A DNA stretch of 64,000 nucleotides, from positions 5,050,162 through 5,114,161 of the forward strand of contig NZ_AP018316.1 of the NCBI RefSeq assembly GCF_002368115.1, written 5' to 3'. The DNA comes from Dolichospermum compactum NIES-806 (lineage in GTDB: Bacteria > Cyanobacteriota > Cyanobacteriia > Cyanobacteriales > Nostocaceae). Below are positions 8,095 through 17,647 of this stretch, piece by piece (position 1 is the stretch's first letter; each line of letters opens with the position of its first letter). The position numbers and the translations under genes were made by a program. The notes below the pieces were generated by a model. The model was not told where the DNA came from. It made no database searches and saw only the letters and a list, made by a program, of their open reading frames with translations.

Positions 8095-9030
8095 GTGCTA
8101 GGAATAAAAAGCATTAATATACATAATTTATCTATTTGGGTAGAACAAGCCAAAACCCAAGCAGCAGAAGGTAAAGTTATTGAACGCATTCCCAAATTAG
8201 CTACGGTTAATCCTAACTCATTCGCTGTTTATATAAGTTGTGAATCAGGAGAAAATTATAGTTTAGGAGATACCGATTGTGTATTTCCATTCATGAGTGT
8301 CATTAAACCATTTTCTCTACTATACCTACTGGAATATTACGGAGAAAAACGGGTTTTGCAATGGGTTGGGGTTAAACCCTCGGATGCGCCTTTTAATTCT
8401 TTATTGCAACTAAAAGAAGATTATGGATATCCTCGCAATCCCATGATTAATAGTGGTGCTATTACCCTCGCTGATAAGCTACCAGGAAAAAATGGAAACG
8501 AATGTACACAATTGTTTTGTAATTGGTTAAATAAATTAGCAGGTACTCAAATATATATAGACACAGATATTCTAGCTTCAGTTCGTGCTAGTCACTCTCA
8601 AATAAATATAGATATTGCCAACTATCTCTACGAATCTGGAAATTTAAATAATATTGAATTATCTCTAGACGTTTATGAACAAATATGCTGTATATCTGGA
8701 CGGGTAGAAGATTTAGCTAAACTGGGAAGAATGTTAGCCTGTAAAAGCGAAATTATAAATAACAAACACCGTCAAATCGTGAATACGGTAATGTTAAATT
8801 GCGGTTTATATGAAGCTTCCGCAGAATATGCTGTAAAAATTGGCTTACCGATAAAATCGGGTATTGGTGGTGGACTTGTTGCCATCATACCAAATCAGGG
8901 AGCGATGCCTTCGGCGAGCGCTGCTATTGCCAGCTACAGTCCTGCTTTAGATATTGTAGGTAATCCTATAGCTGGTTTAGCACTAATGGAAACTTTATCT
9001 CAAAATTTGCAACTGAGTATTTTTTGTTAA
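8095..9030 (+). CDS. glsA: Glutaminase (serine-dependent, beta-lactamase fold)
   Basis: About 311 residues from GTG 8095, which has a GAGG site 9 bases upstream; a TTG at 8080 is an in-frame alternative. The enzyme hydrolyses L-glutamine to glutamate and ammonia. The catalytic Ser-x-x-Lys motif is SVIK (residues 68-71), followed by NPMINSGAI, the conserved glutaminase asparagine region, and the C-terminal SGIGGGLVAIIP. Length is normal for GlsA. It ends exactly where the convergent lipoprotein gene ends, with no bases between the two stops. Confidence 0.92.
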   Translation: MLGIKSINIHNLSIWVEQAKTQAAEGKVIERIPKLATVNPNSFAVYISCESGENYSLGDTDCVFPFMSVIKPFSLLYLLEYYGEKRVLQWVGVKPSDAPFNSLLQLKEDYGYPRNPMINSGAITLADKLPGKNGNECTQLFCNWLNKLAGTQIYIDTDILASVRASHSQINIDIANYLYESGNLNNIELSLDVYEQICCISGRVEDLAKLGRMLACKSEIINNKHRQIVNTVMLNCGLYEASAEYAVKIGLPIKSGIGGGLVAIIPNQGAMPSASAAIASYSPALDIVGNPIAGLALMETLSQNLQLSIFC

Positions 9031-10311
9031 TTACTCCTGAATTTGAGATTGCTTAGGTGAACCTATATCTGGTTTATCCAGATTCAATTCTTTTGTTTCT
9101 GTGACTTTTGTTTCTGGAGTTGGTATAACTTCAGGAAGTTTAACTTCAGGAATTGGTTGTTTTTCGACTTTAGTTTCTGGAGTTGGTGTAACATCAGGAA
9201 GTTTAACTTCAGGAATTGGTTGTTTTTCGACTTTAGTTTCTGGAGTTGGTGTAACATCAGGAAGTTTAACTTCAGGAATTGGTTGTTTTTCGACTTTGGT
9301 TTCTGGAGTTGGTGTAGCGGTAGATTCAGCGCCTGGAATCTTAGCTGTATAAGTTGCGTCTACAATACCCCGAACTTCATCTGCTGTCAATTCCCCTCTG
9401 ACAATTTTAGAAAGAGTATCTTGACCATTGGGTTGGTAATTAATTAGTCTGATAGTAGTATTAAAGGCATTTTTCACAGGTTGTCCTTCATTATCAAGGA
9501 ATTCCAGTTTTACCCAGGTTTTACCAGGTTTAAAGCCTTTAAGATAAATAGGTTGCCAACGATCAAGAATAAAGCTTTCAGCATTAACTGTACTGCGAAT
9601 GCGCCAATTACTCATCGTATCGTCAGGATTAGTTTCAGCAATACTGTGTAATGGTGCATTAGTTAGGTAGAAGTCCAGCATAATTGGTTCTGCGCCATAA
9701 CCACCATTGGGACGACTGTAAGTAAGTAGGGGTAATTTAGAATCTGGGTTGTTTTCCTCAGTTTTCGTCAAAACGTGAAATGTAGTTTGAGCATAAGCAC
9801 CTTCATTTTTAAAACTTTCATGCCATGGACGAGAAGCAAAAACGCGAAGAGTATGTGTACCTGGAGATAAATCTGACAATACCACCGGCTGATTTAAGTC
9901 ATAAACAGCTATATAAGGTTGATTGTCCAAAATTAGGTGCAAATGGGGTCCAAGTTGCCATTGAGGGTCTTTAAATATCGGTAAGTCCTTAACCTGCAAA
10001 CGGACTTTAACTATATTGTCTGGAAGAATTTCATCTACCTGGGGACTGAGGATGCTGACTTGGGGTTGATAACCCTCTAGGCTAGGACGCAATGCTTGAA
10101 TAACATCAGGTGGTGCAGTTTCTGAAAAAGTCCCAGAAATTTCTGAGGCTGGGAGCGTTTTCATGAAAGGATTGGTGGATACTTCCTGGCTATTTGCTGC
10201 TTCAACACAACTACTTAAGTTTAAAACTAGCACTAATGTAACAAGCCACTTAATAATTGGGAATCTCTTGGAAAAAAGTTGATCAAAAAATTTTCTGCAC
10301 CCAGTGTTCAT
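9031..10311 (-). CDS. Lipoprotein with tandem-repeat C-terminal tail
   Basis: 426 residues. A lipoprotein signal ends at LNLSSC (Cys35). The middle holds beta-rich, immunoglobulin-like segments (VSILSPQVDEILPDNIVKV, then LSPGTHTLRVFASRPWHES), suggesting a periplasmic or outer-membrane surface protein. The C-terminus has three full and one partial copy of a 21-residue Pro/Glu/Lys-rich repeat (TPTPETKVEKQPIPEVKLPD plus V). Similar proteins occur in other filamentous cyanobacteria, but I know of no assigned function. It is divergent from psaA across a 530-bp gap. Confidence 0.8.
   Translation of the reverse strand: MNTGCRKFFDQLFSKRFPIIKWLVTLVLVLNLSSCVEAANSQEVSTNPFMKTLPASEISGTFSETAPPDVIQALRPSLEGYQPQVSILSPQVDEILPDNIVKVRLQVKDLPIFKDPQWQLGPHLHLILDNQPYIAVYDLNQPVVLSDLSPGTHTLRVFASRPWHESFKNEGAYAQTTFHVLTKTEENNPDSKLPLLTYSRPNGGYGAEPIMLDFYLTNAPLHSIAETNPDDTMSNWRIRSTVNAESFILDRWQPIYLKGFKPGKTWVKLEFLDNEGQPVKNAFNTTIRLINYQPNGQDTLSKIVRGELTADEVRGIVDATYTAKIPGAESTATPTPETKVEKQPIPEVKLPDVTPTPETKVEKQPIPEVKLPDVTPTPETKVEKQPIPEVKLPEVIPTPETKVTETKELNLDKPDIGSPKQSQIQE
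9105..9320. repeat. 63-bp in-frame tandem repeats
   Basis: Nearly identical 63-bp units encode the repeated 21-residue tail of the lipoprotein on the minus strand. The units differ by only a few bases (for example the end variants PDV and PEV), a sign of recent expansion and likely copy-number variation between strains. Confidence 0.9.
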
Positions 10312-10709
10312 GTTTTTATTCCGTAATAGTTTTTAACAATTAACGCCATTATTGTGACGCAAATTATGACTCATGGACTATGGATAAGAGCATAAATCTA
10401 CTACCAAAGTTATAAATTTACCTACTTTTATCTGATTAAAATGTCGAATAAGTGATTTTTTTGACTTATTCTCAGAAAATAAATTTGGTTTCAGACCGCT
10501 GATTTTAGATAAAAGTAGCCAAATAGCAGTAGTTTGAGCGGCTTTGCGTATGAATCATAAGTTTTCCAAATTGTTGTTCTTTGTAAATTAAATGAAGAGT
10601 CTATTGACTTTTGGACAATGTATAGGAACTTATAAAGCCGATTAGACAATAAATTTGGCTATTTTTAATTATTGTTAACAGGTCTATAACAATGTGCAAG
10701 TTCAGACTC

Positions 10710-10715
10710 TATAAT
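10710..10715 (+). promoter_or_regulatory. Possible psaA -10 element in a 530-bp gene-free leader
   Basis: The stretch 10312-10841 has no gene. A perfect TATAAT at 10710-10715 lies 126 bases before the psaA start, with no good TTGACA at the normal distance. psaA promoters in cyanobacteria are often activator-dependent with long leaders, which fits. I found no convincing pair of HLR1 (RpaB-binding) half sites. The ribosome site GAGAGGAGG at 10830-10838 is strong. Confidence 0.35.
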
Positions 10716-10841
10716 TCAACAGAAACAACTTTTCTTTTCCACACGGCAACCCCATCGCTAATCCAGAGCAATCTGAAAACGGCGACTGTGTTATTCTAGG
10801 TGGTATTCATGATTCCCCATTCCTTATAGAGAGGAGGTCGA

Positions 10842-13100
10842 ATGACGATTAGTCCTCCGGAGCGAGAGGAAAAAAAAGCAAGAGTGATCGTTGACAATGA
10901 CCCGGTTCCTACCTCATTTGAAAAATGGGCAAAGCCAGGACATTTCGACAGATCCTTAACCAGAGGTCCAAAAACCACAACCTGGATTTGGAACCTCCAT
11001 GCCCTCGCCCATGATTTTGATACACATACAAGTGATTTAGAAGACATTTCCCGCAAGATATTCGCCGCTCACTTCGGCCATTTGGCTGTAGTAGCAATCT
11101 GGTTGAGCGGAATGTTGTTCCACGGCGCTAAGTTCTCTAACTACGAAGCTTGGCTGGCTGATCCATTAGGCATTAAGCCCAGCGCCCAAACAGTTTGGTC
11201 TATTGTTGGTCAAGACATTTTGAACGGTGATATGGGCGGCGGTTTCCGCGGCATTCAAATCACCTCTGGCTTGTTCCAAGTATGGCGTGGCTGGGGTATC
11301 ACTAGCTCCTTCCAGCTATATGTAACTGCAATTGGCGGCTTGGTATTAGCAGGCTTGTTCTTATTTGCTGGCTGGTTCCATTACCACAAACGCGCTCCTA
11401 AACTGGAATGGTTCCAGAATGTGGAGTCAATGCTGAATCATCACTTATCAGTGTTGCTAGGCTGTGGTTCTTTAGGATGGGCTGGTCACTTAATCCACGT
11501 TTCTGCACCAATCAACAAATTGTTAGATGCAGGTGTAGCAGCTAAGGACATCCCTCTGCCTCATGAGTTGCTGTTTGATACAGCAAAAATGGCAGAACTT
11601 TACCCTGGTTTCGCTAGTGGTTTAACACCTTTCTTCACCTTAAACTGGGGGGCTTACGCTGATATCCTCACATTTAAGGGTGGTTTAAACCCAGTTACAG
11701 GCGGCTTGTGGATGACTGATATTTCTCATCACCACCTAGCGATCGCTGTACTGTTCATCATTGCTGGTCATATGTACCGTACCAACTGGGGTATCGGTCA
11801 TAGCATTAAAGATATTCTAGAAGCGCATAAAGGTCCTTTCACTGGCGAAGGTCACAAAGGTCTTTACGAAAACCTCACCACTTCTTGGCACGCTCAATTA
11901 GCTACTAACCTAGCTTTCTTGGGTTCCTTGACAATCATCATCGCGCATCATATGTACGCGATGCCTCCCTACCCTTACTTGGCAACTGACTACGCAACAC
12001 AATTGTGTATCTTCACTCACCATATTTGGATAGGTGGTTTCTTGATTGTTGGTGGTGCTGCTCACGCAGCCATCTTCATGGTGCGCGATTACGATCCCGT
12101 TGTTAACCAAAACAACGTTCTAGATCGCGTGATTCGTCACCGTGACGCTATCATTTCTCACCTCAACTGGGTTTGTATTTTCTTAGGCTTCCACAGCTTT
12201 GGTTTGTACATCCACAATGACACCATGCGTGCCTTGGGTCGTCCCCAAGATATGTTCTCCGACAGTGCAATTCAACTACAACCAGTATTTGCACAATGGG
12301 TGCAAAACCTGCACACATTAGCTCCTGGTAATACAGCACCTAACGCTCTTCAAGTAGTTAGTCATGCTTTTGGTGGTGGAATTGTTGCTATCGGCGATAA
12401 GATCGCTATGATGCCCATTACATTGGGTACAGCGGACTTTATGGTTCACCACATCCACGCTTTCACCATTCACGTTACTGTTCTCATCTTGCTCAAAGGT
12501 GTACTGTATGCCCGTAGTTCTCGTCTGATTCCAGACAAGGCTAACTTAGGCTTCCGATTCCCTTGCGATGGTCCAGGTCGTGGCGGTACTTGCCAAGTTT
12601 CCGGTTGGGATCACATCTTCCTCGGACTCTTCTGGATGTATAACTCCTTATCAATTGTAATTTTCCACTTTAGCTGGAAGATGCAGTCTGATGTATGGGG
12701 AACAGTAGATGCAGATGGCACAGTAAATCATATTACTGGCGGCAACTTTGCTGAAAGTGCTATCACCATCAACGGTTGGTTACGTGACTTCTTGTGGGCG
12801 CAAGCTACACAGGTAATCAACTCCTACGGAACTGAATTGTCCGCTTACGGACTCATGTTCTTAGGCGCTCACTTTGTTTGGGCGTTCAGCTTAATGTTCC
12901 TGTTCAGTGGTCGTGGCTACTGGCAAGAATTAATTGAGTCCATTGTTTGGGCGCACAATAAACTGAAAGTAGCCCCAACAATTCAGCCTCGCGCACTGAG
13001 CATTACTCAAGGTCGGGCTGTAGGTGTGGCTCACTACCTATTAGGAGGAATTGCTACCACTTGGGCATTCTTCCACGCACACATCCTTTCAGTAGGATAA
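10842..13100 (+). CDS. psaA: Photosystem I P700 apoprotein A1
   Basis: 752 residues, full length. PsaA and PsaB form the photosystem I core heterodimer binding P700, most antenna chlorophylls and the early electron acceptors in the thylakoid membrane. The FX iron-sulfur motif is FPCDGPGRGGTC with cysteines near 575 and 584. Eleven hydrophobic helices with many His ligands (HHHLAIAVLFIIAGHMYRTN) are visible. A strong ribosome site fixes the start. It is followed by psaB after 167 bases, as usual in cyanobacteria. Confidence 0.99.
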   Translation: MTISPPEREEKKARVIVDNDPVPTSFEKWAKPGHFDRSLTRGPKTTTWIWNLHALAHDFDTHTSDLEDISRKIFAAHFGHLAVVAIWLSGMLFHGAKFSNYEAWLADPLGIKPSAQTVWSIVGQDILNGDMGGGFRGIQITSGLFQVWRGWGITSSFQLYVTAIGGLVLAGLFLFAGWFHYHKRAPKLEWFQNVESMLNHHLSVLLGCGSLGWAGHLIHVSAPINKLLDAGVAAKDIPLPHELLFDTAKMAELYPGFASGLTPFFTLNWGAYADILTFKGGLNPVTGGLWMTDISHHHLAIAVLFIIAGHMYRTNWGIGHSIKDILEAHKGPFTGEGHKGLYENLTTSWHAQLATNLAFLGSLTIIIAHHMYAMPPYPYLATDYATQLCIFTHHIWIGGFLIVGGAAHAAIFMVRDYDPVVNQNNVLDRVIRHRDAIISHLNWVCIFLGFHSFGLYIHNDTMRALGRPQDMFSDSAIQLQPVFAQWVQNLHTLAPGNTAPNALQVVSHAFGGGIVAIGDKIAMMPITLGTADFMVHHIHAFTIHVTVLILLKGVLYARSSRLIPDKANLGFRFPCDGPGRGGTCQVSGWDHIFLGLFWMYNSLSIVIFHFSWKMQSDVWGTVDADGTVNHITGGNFAESAITINGWLRDFLWAQATQVINSYGTELSAYGLMFLGAHFVWAFSLMFLFSGRGYWQELIESIVWAHNKLKVAPTIQPRALSITQGRAVGVAHYLLGGIATTWAFFHAHILSVG

Positions 13101-13267
13101 GAATCAGTGGAATTTTGGTGAGGCAGCGCGGTCTTGGGGGTTTCCCCCATGAGCGACTGCCGAACCCGTAGGGATTTTGGATTTGAGATTTAATCCAAAA
13201 TCCAGAATCTAAAATCTAAAATTTTGCTGACAAATAATGGCTAAAGGTCAGAGGACAGATCACACCT
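13101..13267 (+). other. psaA-psaB spacer with a small hairpin repeat
   Basis: This 167-base spacer contains a palindromic repeat around 13121-13160, with GGGGGTTTCCCCC at its centre, and an AT-rich stretch with near-direct repeats of AAATCCAAAATC type. No terminator with a T-run is seen, so psaA and psaB are probably co-transcribed. Confidence 0.5.
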
Positions 13268-15499
13268 ATGGCAACAAAATTTCCAAAATTTAGCCAGGAT
13301 CTCGCACAGGACCCGACTACTCGTCGGATTTGGTATGCGATCGCTACAGGCAACGACTTTGAAAGCCACGATGGCATGACGGAAGAGAATCTTTACCAAA
13401 AGATTTTCGCTACGCACTTCGGTCACTTGGCAATCATCTTCCTGTGGGCATCCAGCCTCCTGTTCCACGTGGCCTGGCAAGGTAACTTTGAACAGTGGAT
13501 TAAAGATCCCCTTCACGTCCGTCCCATTGCCCATGCAATTTGGGACCCTCACTTCGGTGAAGCCGCAGTTGAAGCTTTCACTCAAGCCGGTGCAAGCAAC
13601 CCTGTAAACATTGCTTACTCTGGTGTTTATCACTGGTGGTACACCATCGGGATGCGGACAAACAGCGAACTATATACTGGTTCTGTTGGTTTGCTCTTGT
13701 TGGCAGCATTGTTCCTGTTTGCTGGTTGGTTACATTTACAACCCAAGTTCCGTCCTAGCCTCTCTTGGTTCAAGAGTGCTGAACCCCGTCTGAACCACCA
13801 CTTGGCTGGTTTGTTCGGTGTTAGTTCTCTAGCTTGGGCAGGTCATTTGGTTCACGTTGCTATTCCTGAATCTCGTGGTATCCACGTAGGTTGGGATAAC
13901 TTCTTGACTGTAGCTCCCCATCCAGAAGGTTTAACTCCTTTCTTCACAGGTAACTGGGGCGTTTACGCTCAAAACCCTGACACCGCTGGCCAGTTATTTG
14001 GTACTTCCACGGGCGCTGGGACTGCGATTCTTACCTTCTTGGGCGGTTTCCACCCCCAAACAGAATCCTTGTGGTTGACTGATATGGCTCACCACCACTT
14101 GGCGATCGCAGTTTTGTTCATCATCGCCGGTCATATGTACCGGACTAACTTCGGAATTGGTCACAGCATCAAAGAAATGCTGAACTCCAAATCCGGTTTA
14201 ATTCCCGGTAGCAAGAGCGAAGGTCAGTTCAACCTGCCCCACCAAGGCCTTTACGACACCATCAACAACTCCCTGCACTTCCAGTTGTCATTAGCTTTGG
14301 CATCTTTGGGAACTATCTGTTCCTTGGTAGCGCAGCATATGTACGCGCTGCCTCCTTATGCGTTCATCGCTAAGGACTACACTACACAGGCAGCGCTGTA
14401 CACCCACCACCAGTACATTGCTGGTTTCTTGATGGTTGGTGCTTTTGCTCACGCAGCAATTTTCTGGGTTCGTGACTACGACCCCGAACAAAACAAAGGT
14501 AATGTCCTTGACCGGATGTTACAACACAAAGAAGCGATTATTTCCCACCTTAGCTGGGTATCTCTCTTCTTAGGTTTCCACACATTAGGTTTATATGTTC
14601 ACAACGACGTAGTTGTTGCGTTCGGTACTCCTGAAAAACAAATCTTGATTGAGCCAGTATTTGCTCAATTCATCCAAGCTGCTCAAGGTAAAGCTCTGTA
14701 TGGCTTGAATGTACTGTTGTCTAACCCCGACAGTATTGCTTACACCGCTTACCCCAATGCTGGTAACGTTTGGTTATCTGGCTGGTTAGATGCCATCAAC
14801 TCTGGAACAAATTCCTTGTTCCTAACAATTGGACCTGGCGATTTCTTGGTTCACCACGCTTTCGCTTTGGCTATCCACACCACCACCTTGGTACTCGTTA
14901 AGGGTGCTTTAGATGCTCGTGGTTCTAAACTGATGCCCGATAAAAAGGACTTCGGTTATGCGTTCCCTTGCGACGGTCCAGGCCGTGGCGGTACTTGCGA
15001 TATCTCCGCATGGGACTCTTTCTACCTGTCTATGTTCTGGATGTTGAACACCATTGGTTGGGTAACCTTCTACTGGCACTGGAAACATCTAGGTATTTGG
15101 CAAGGTAACGTTGCTCAGTTCAACGAAAACTCTACCTACCTGATGGGCTGGTTCCGTGACTACCTCTGGGCTAACTCTGCTCAGTTGATTAACGGTTACA
15201 ACCCCTACGGCATGAATAACTTGTCTGTTTGGGCTTGGATGTTCCTCTTTGGACACCTAATCTGGGCAACTGGTTTCATGTTCCTCATCTCTTGGAGAGG
15301 TTACTGGCAAGAGTTAATTGAAACCTTGGTTTGGGCGCACGAACGTACTCCTTTAGCTAACTTGGTTCGCTGGAAGGACAAGCCCGTTGCTCTATCCATT
15401 GTTCAAGCTCGTGTGGTTGGTTTAGCTCACTTCACTGTTGGCTACATCGTCACCTACGCAGCGTTCCTCATTGCCTCTACTGCTGGTAAGTTTGGTTGA
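13268..15499 (+). CDS. psaB: Photosystem I P700 apoprotein A2
   Basis: 743 residues, full length. It pairs with PsaA to bind P700 and shares the FX [4Fe-4S] cluster through FPCDGPGRGGTC (cysteines near 568 and 577). Transmembrane helices and chlorophyll-ligand histidines are intact (HHHLAIAVLFIIAGHMYRTN occurs as in PsaA). The start MATKFPKFSQDL is the canonical PsaB N-terminus. A strong terminator follows at 15525-15558. Confidence 0.99.
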   Translation: MATKFPKFSQDLAQDPTTRRIWYAIATGNDFESHDGMTEENLYQKIFATHFGHLAIIFLWASSLLFHVAWQGNFEQWIKDPLHVRPIAHAIWDPHFGEAAVEAFTQAGASNPVNIAYSGVYHWWYTIGMRTNSELYTGSVGLLLLAALFLFAGWLHLQPKFRPSLSWFKSAEPRLNHHLAGLFGVSSLAWAGHLVHVAIPESRGIHVGWDNFLTVAPHPEGLTPFFTGNWGVYAQNPDTAGQLFGTSTGAGTAILTFLGGFHPQTESLWLTDMAHHHLAIAVLFIIAGHMYRTNFGIGHSIKEMLNSKSGLIPGSKSEGQFNLPHQGLYDTINNSLHFQLSLALASLGTICSLVAQHMYALPPYAFIAKDYTTQAALYTHHQYIAGFLMVGAFAHAAIFWVRDYDPEQNKGNVLDRMLQHKEAIISHLSWVSLFLGFHTLGLYVHNDVVVAFGTPEKQILIEPVFAQFIQAAQGKALYGLNVLLSNPDSIAYTAYPNAGNVWLSGWLDAINSGTNSLFLTIGPGDFLVHHAFALAIHTTTLVLVKGALDARGSKLMPDKKDFGYAFPCDGPGRGGTCDISAWDSFYLSMFWMLNTIGWVTFYWHWKHLGIWQGNVAQFNENSTYLMGWFRDYLWANSAQLINGYNPYGMNNLSVWAWMFLFGHLIWATGFMFLISWRGYWQELIETLVWAHERTPLANLVRWKDKPVALSIVQARVVGLAHFTVGYIVTYAAFLIASTAGKFG

Positions 15500-15524
15500 T
15501 CCTAACTACTGGTTTTAGGTAATT

Positions 15525-15558
15525 AAAAATCCCCTGCCGTGAGGTGGGGGATTTTTTT
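15525..15558 (+). terminator. Intrinsic terminator of the psaAB operon
   Basis: A stem pairing AAAAATCCCC with GGGGGATTTTT is followed by a run of seven T residues, 26 bases after the psaB stop. This is a textbook rho-independent terminator. Confidence 0.9.
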
Positions 15559-15772
15559 AATGGGCGGGCAGGATGCCCACCCCACAAGATTTTTTTGAAA
15601 TTTAGATTTGTACATTAATTTGTACATTAAATATTAACTAGATTTTCTGTTTAGCGGATCTCAATAACTCAATAAGTATAACAACGCGAGCTATCGCACA
15701 ACGTATCCTAAAATTAAATTAGCTACAATATTGATGTTACATCATAACATACCCCTGAGTCTATGTTAATAG

Positions 15773-15880
15773 TTACAGCGATTTCCAATCATATAAGCTA
15801 CATCTTAGCCCCCTCATCGCTTGCGGGGAGGGGGTTGGGGGTGGGGTTCTTGTTCCAGGTTTGATGACAATTTGCTGTAA
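15773..15880. repeat. Palindromic element with the same G-rich core as 4416-4521
   Basis: Imperfect 29-base arms (18 matches) at 15773-15801 and 15852-15880 surround a core almost identical to the one at 4448-4493. The arms differ from those of the first copy, so only the core is conserved. The rest of the 15559-15917 gap holds AT-rich DNA and a GGGAAAACCCC hairpin next to the icd stop; no gene is seen. Confidence 0.65.
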
Positions 15881-15917
15881 TAGGACGGGAAAACCCCGCC
15901 CCTACGGTTAATTGCTA

Positions 15918-17339
15918 TTAACCGAAATATTTGATGATTGCGTCTGCAAATTCAGAACACTTTAATGGTTCTACAGGTGGTTCCATTAACCGCGCTAAAT
16001 CATAGGTAACTTGACCATTAGCGATCGCATCACCCAATCCTTTTTTAATTAAATCTGCGGCTTCTTGCCAACCCATATATTCCAGCATCATCACACCGGA
16101 AAGAATCACCGAACCGGGGTTAATTCTGTCTAAGCCCGCGTGTTTTGGTGCTGTCCCATGAGTCGCTTCAAAAATCGCGCAGGAATCGCCAATATTTGCC
16201 CCTGGACCCATGCCTAAACCGCCAACGATAGCAGCAGCCGCATCGGATAAATAATCACCGTTCAAGTTCATTGTCGCCAGAATAGAATACTCATCTGGTC
16301 GAGTTTGAATTTGTTGAAAGATACTATCAGCAATGCGATCATTGACCATGATTTTCTCTTTCCATTTGCCGTTTCCGTGACTGTCCCAAATTGTATTGAG
16401 AACTGTTTCAACTTCCTTAACAATTTGCGCTTTTTTCTCTGGAGTCAGGGAATCAAAACCAGGATCAATTTCATGGGCATTTTCTTCTAAGGAAATATTG
16501 GGGTTTTTCTCCTTATTACCCAAAATCCAAGATTCCCGTTCTGTCACGCACTCTTGACGAAATTCGCTGGTTGCTAATTCATAACCCCAATCCCGGAAAG
16601 CGCCTTCTGTGTATTTCATGATATTGCCTTTATGCACCAAGGTGACTTGTTGCTTATTTTTGGGTAATAACAAGGCGTGTTTGATGGCGCGTCTCACCAA
16701 ACGCTGAGAACCAGTTTTGCTGATGGGTTTGATGCCGATACCAGCGTCGAGGGGAATTTGCTTTTTACCGTGTTCTGGGGTAGCAGGTATCAATTCCTCA
16801 TTCAAGAATTTTATCAGGCGATCGCCGATTGCACTACCTTGCTTCCACTCAATCCCCAAATAAATATCTTCCGTATTTTCCCGATAAACAATCACATCCA
16901 GTTTTTCAGGAGTTTTGTGGGGAGAAGGAGTTCCAGCGTAATAACGACAAGGACGCACGCAAGTATAAAGATCAAAAATTTGGCGTAATGCCACATTTAA
17001 AGACCGAATCCCCCCACCGACAGGAGTAGTCAAAGGACCCTTAATAGCTATGCCATATTCTTTAATCGCCGTCAATGTATCCTGCGGCAAATACTGATAT
17101 GTACCATATAGATCACAGGCTTCATCACCAGCATAAACCCTAAACCAGCTAATTTTTCTTTTGCCCTTGTATGCTTTAGCGATCGCCGCATCAAGCACAT
17201 TTTCCGTCGCCGGCCAAATATCTATACCCGTACCATCACCACGAATAAAAGGAATAATCGGATTTTCAGGAACAACCGGTTCACCATTTTTGAAGGTAAT
17301 TTTCGCGCCGACAGTGGGAGGAGTAATCTTTTCGTACAT
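15918..17339 (-). CDS. icd: Isocitrate dehydrogenase (NADP+)
   Basis: 473 residues. The enzyme oxidises isocitrate to 2-oxoglutarate, the carbon skeleton for nitrogen assimilation and the nitrogen-status signal in cyanobacteria. Motifs include the N-terminal IPFIRGDGTGIDIWPA, YRENTEDIYLGIEW (substrate loop), LVHKGNIMKYTEGAF and the ATHGTAPKHAG nucleotide region near the C-terminus. Its length with extra inner segments is normal for the cyanobacterial form. icd is often NtcA-controlled; I found no clean GTA-N8-TAC in the 300 bases upstream. Confidence 0.97.
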   Translation of the reverse strand: MYEKITPPTVGAKITFKNGEPVVPENPIIPFIRGDGTGIDIWPATENVLDAAIAKAYKGKRKISWFRVYAGDEACDLYGTYQYLPQDTLTAIKEYGIAIKGPLTTPVGGGIRSLNVALRQIFDLYTCVRPCRYYAGTPSPHKTPEKLDVIVYRENTEDIYLGIEWKQGSAIGDRLIKFLNEELIPATPEHGKKQIPLDAGIGIKPISKTGSQRLVRRAIKHALLLPKNKQQVTLVHKGNIMKYTEGAFRDWGYELATSEFRQECVTERESWILGNKEKNPNISLEENAHEIDPGFDSLTPEKKAQIVKEVETVLNTIWDSHGNGKWKEKIMVNDRIADSIFQQIQTRPDEYSILATMNLNGDYLSDAAAAIVGGLGMGPGANIGDSCAIFEATHGTAPKHAGLDRINPGSVILSGVMMLEYMGWQEAADLIKKGLGDAIANGQVTYDLARLMEPPVEPLKCSEFADAIIKYFG

Positions 17340-17647
17340 AATTCACACATTCCAAATACAAGAAATTCACACATTCGTAGGGGCGCAGGTCCTGCGCCCT
17401 CAGATCCAGGGACTGCACTCTCGGCAATTGTAACCCCTGGATTCTATGACCCCTTACCTGATAAAGTATTGTTAGTTAGGATTTCGCATAAGCCACCAGT
17501 AGTGACTTTTTTAGACACACACTCAAAGGCTTTCCAGATTTACCCAAGATTTGGAGTAAACTACTTTTCGCTATTCGTCCTTCATTTTGTAGAATAACCG
17601 ATAGCAATAAATAGTTTATTCACGCTCACGCTAACACGAGTAACGGC
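17340..17647. other. Divergent icd-gun4 intergenic region with a hairpin repeat
   Basis: 308 gene-free bases between divergent icd and gun4. A near-perfect palindrome, AGGGGCGCAGG/CCTGCGCCCT, lies at about 17380-17401 and belongs to the common 'gtaggggcg' cyanobacterial repeats. Promoters for both genes must lie here, but no clear -35/-10 pair stands out. Confidence 0.5.

Noticed and set aside
9101..9447. Open plus-strand frames across the lipoprotein tail
   Set aside because: They are antisense shadows of the 63-bp coding repeats; the minus strand has the signal peptide, lipobox and normal composition.
10312..10841. RpaB-binding HLR1 direct repeats upstream of psaA
   Set aside because: A GTTA-type pair near 10673-10690 (reverse strand) matches the consensus too poorly in spacing and bases.
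17340..17500. NtcA site upstream of icd
   Set aside because: Only GTA-N8-TAG-like near matches were seen; no GTA-N8-TAC at a sensible distance.
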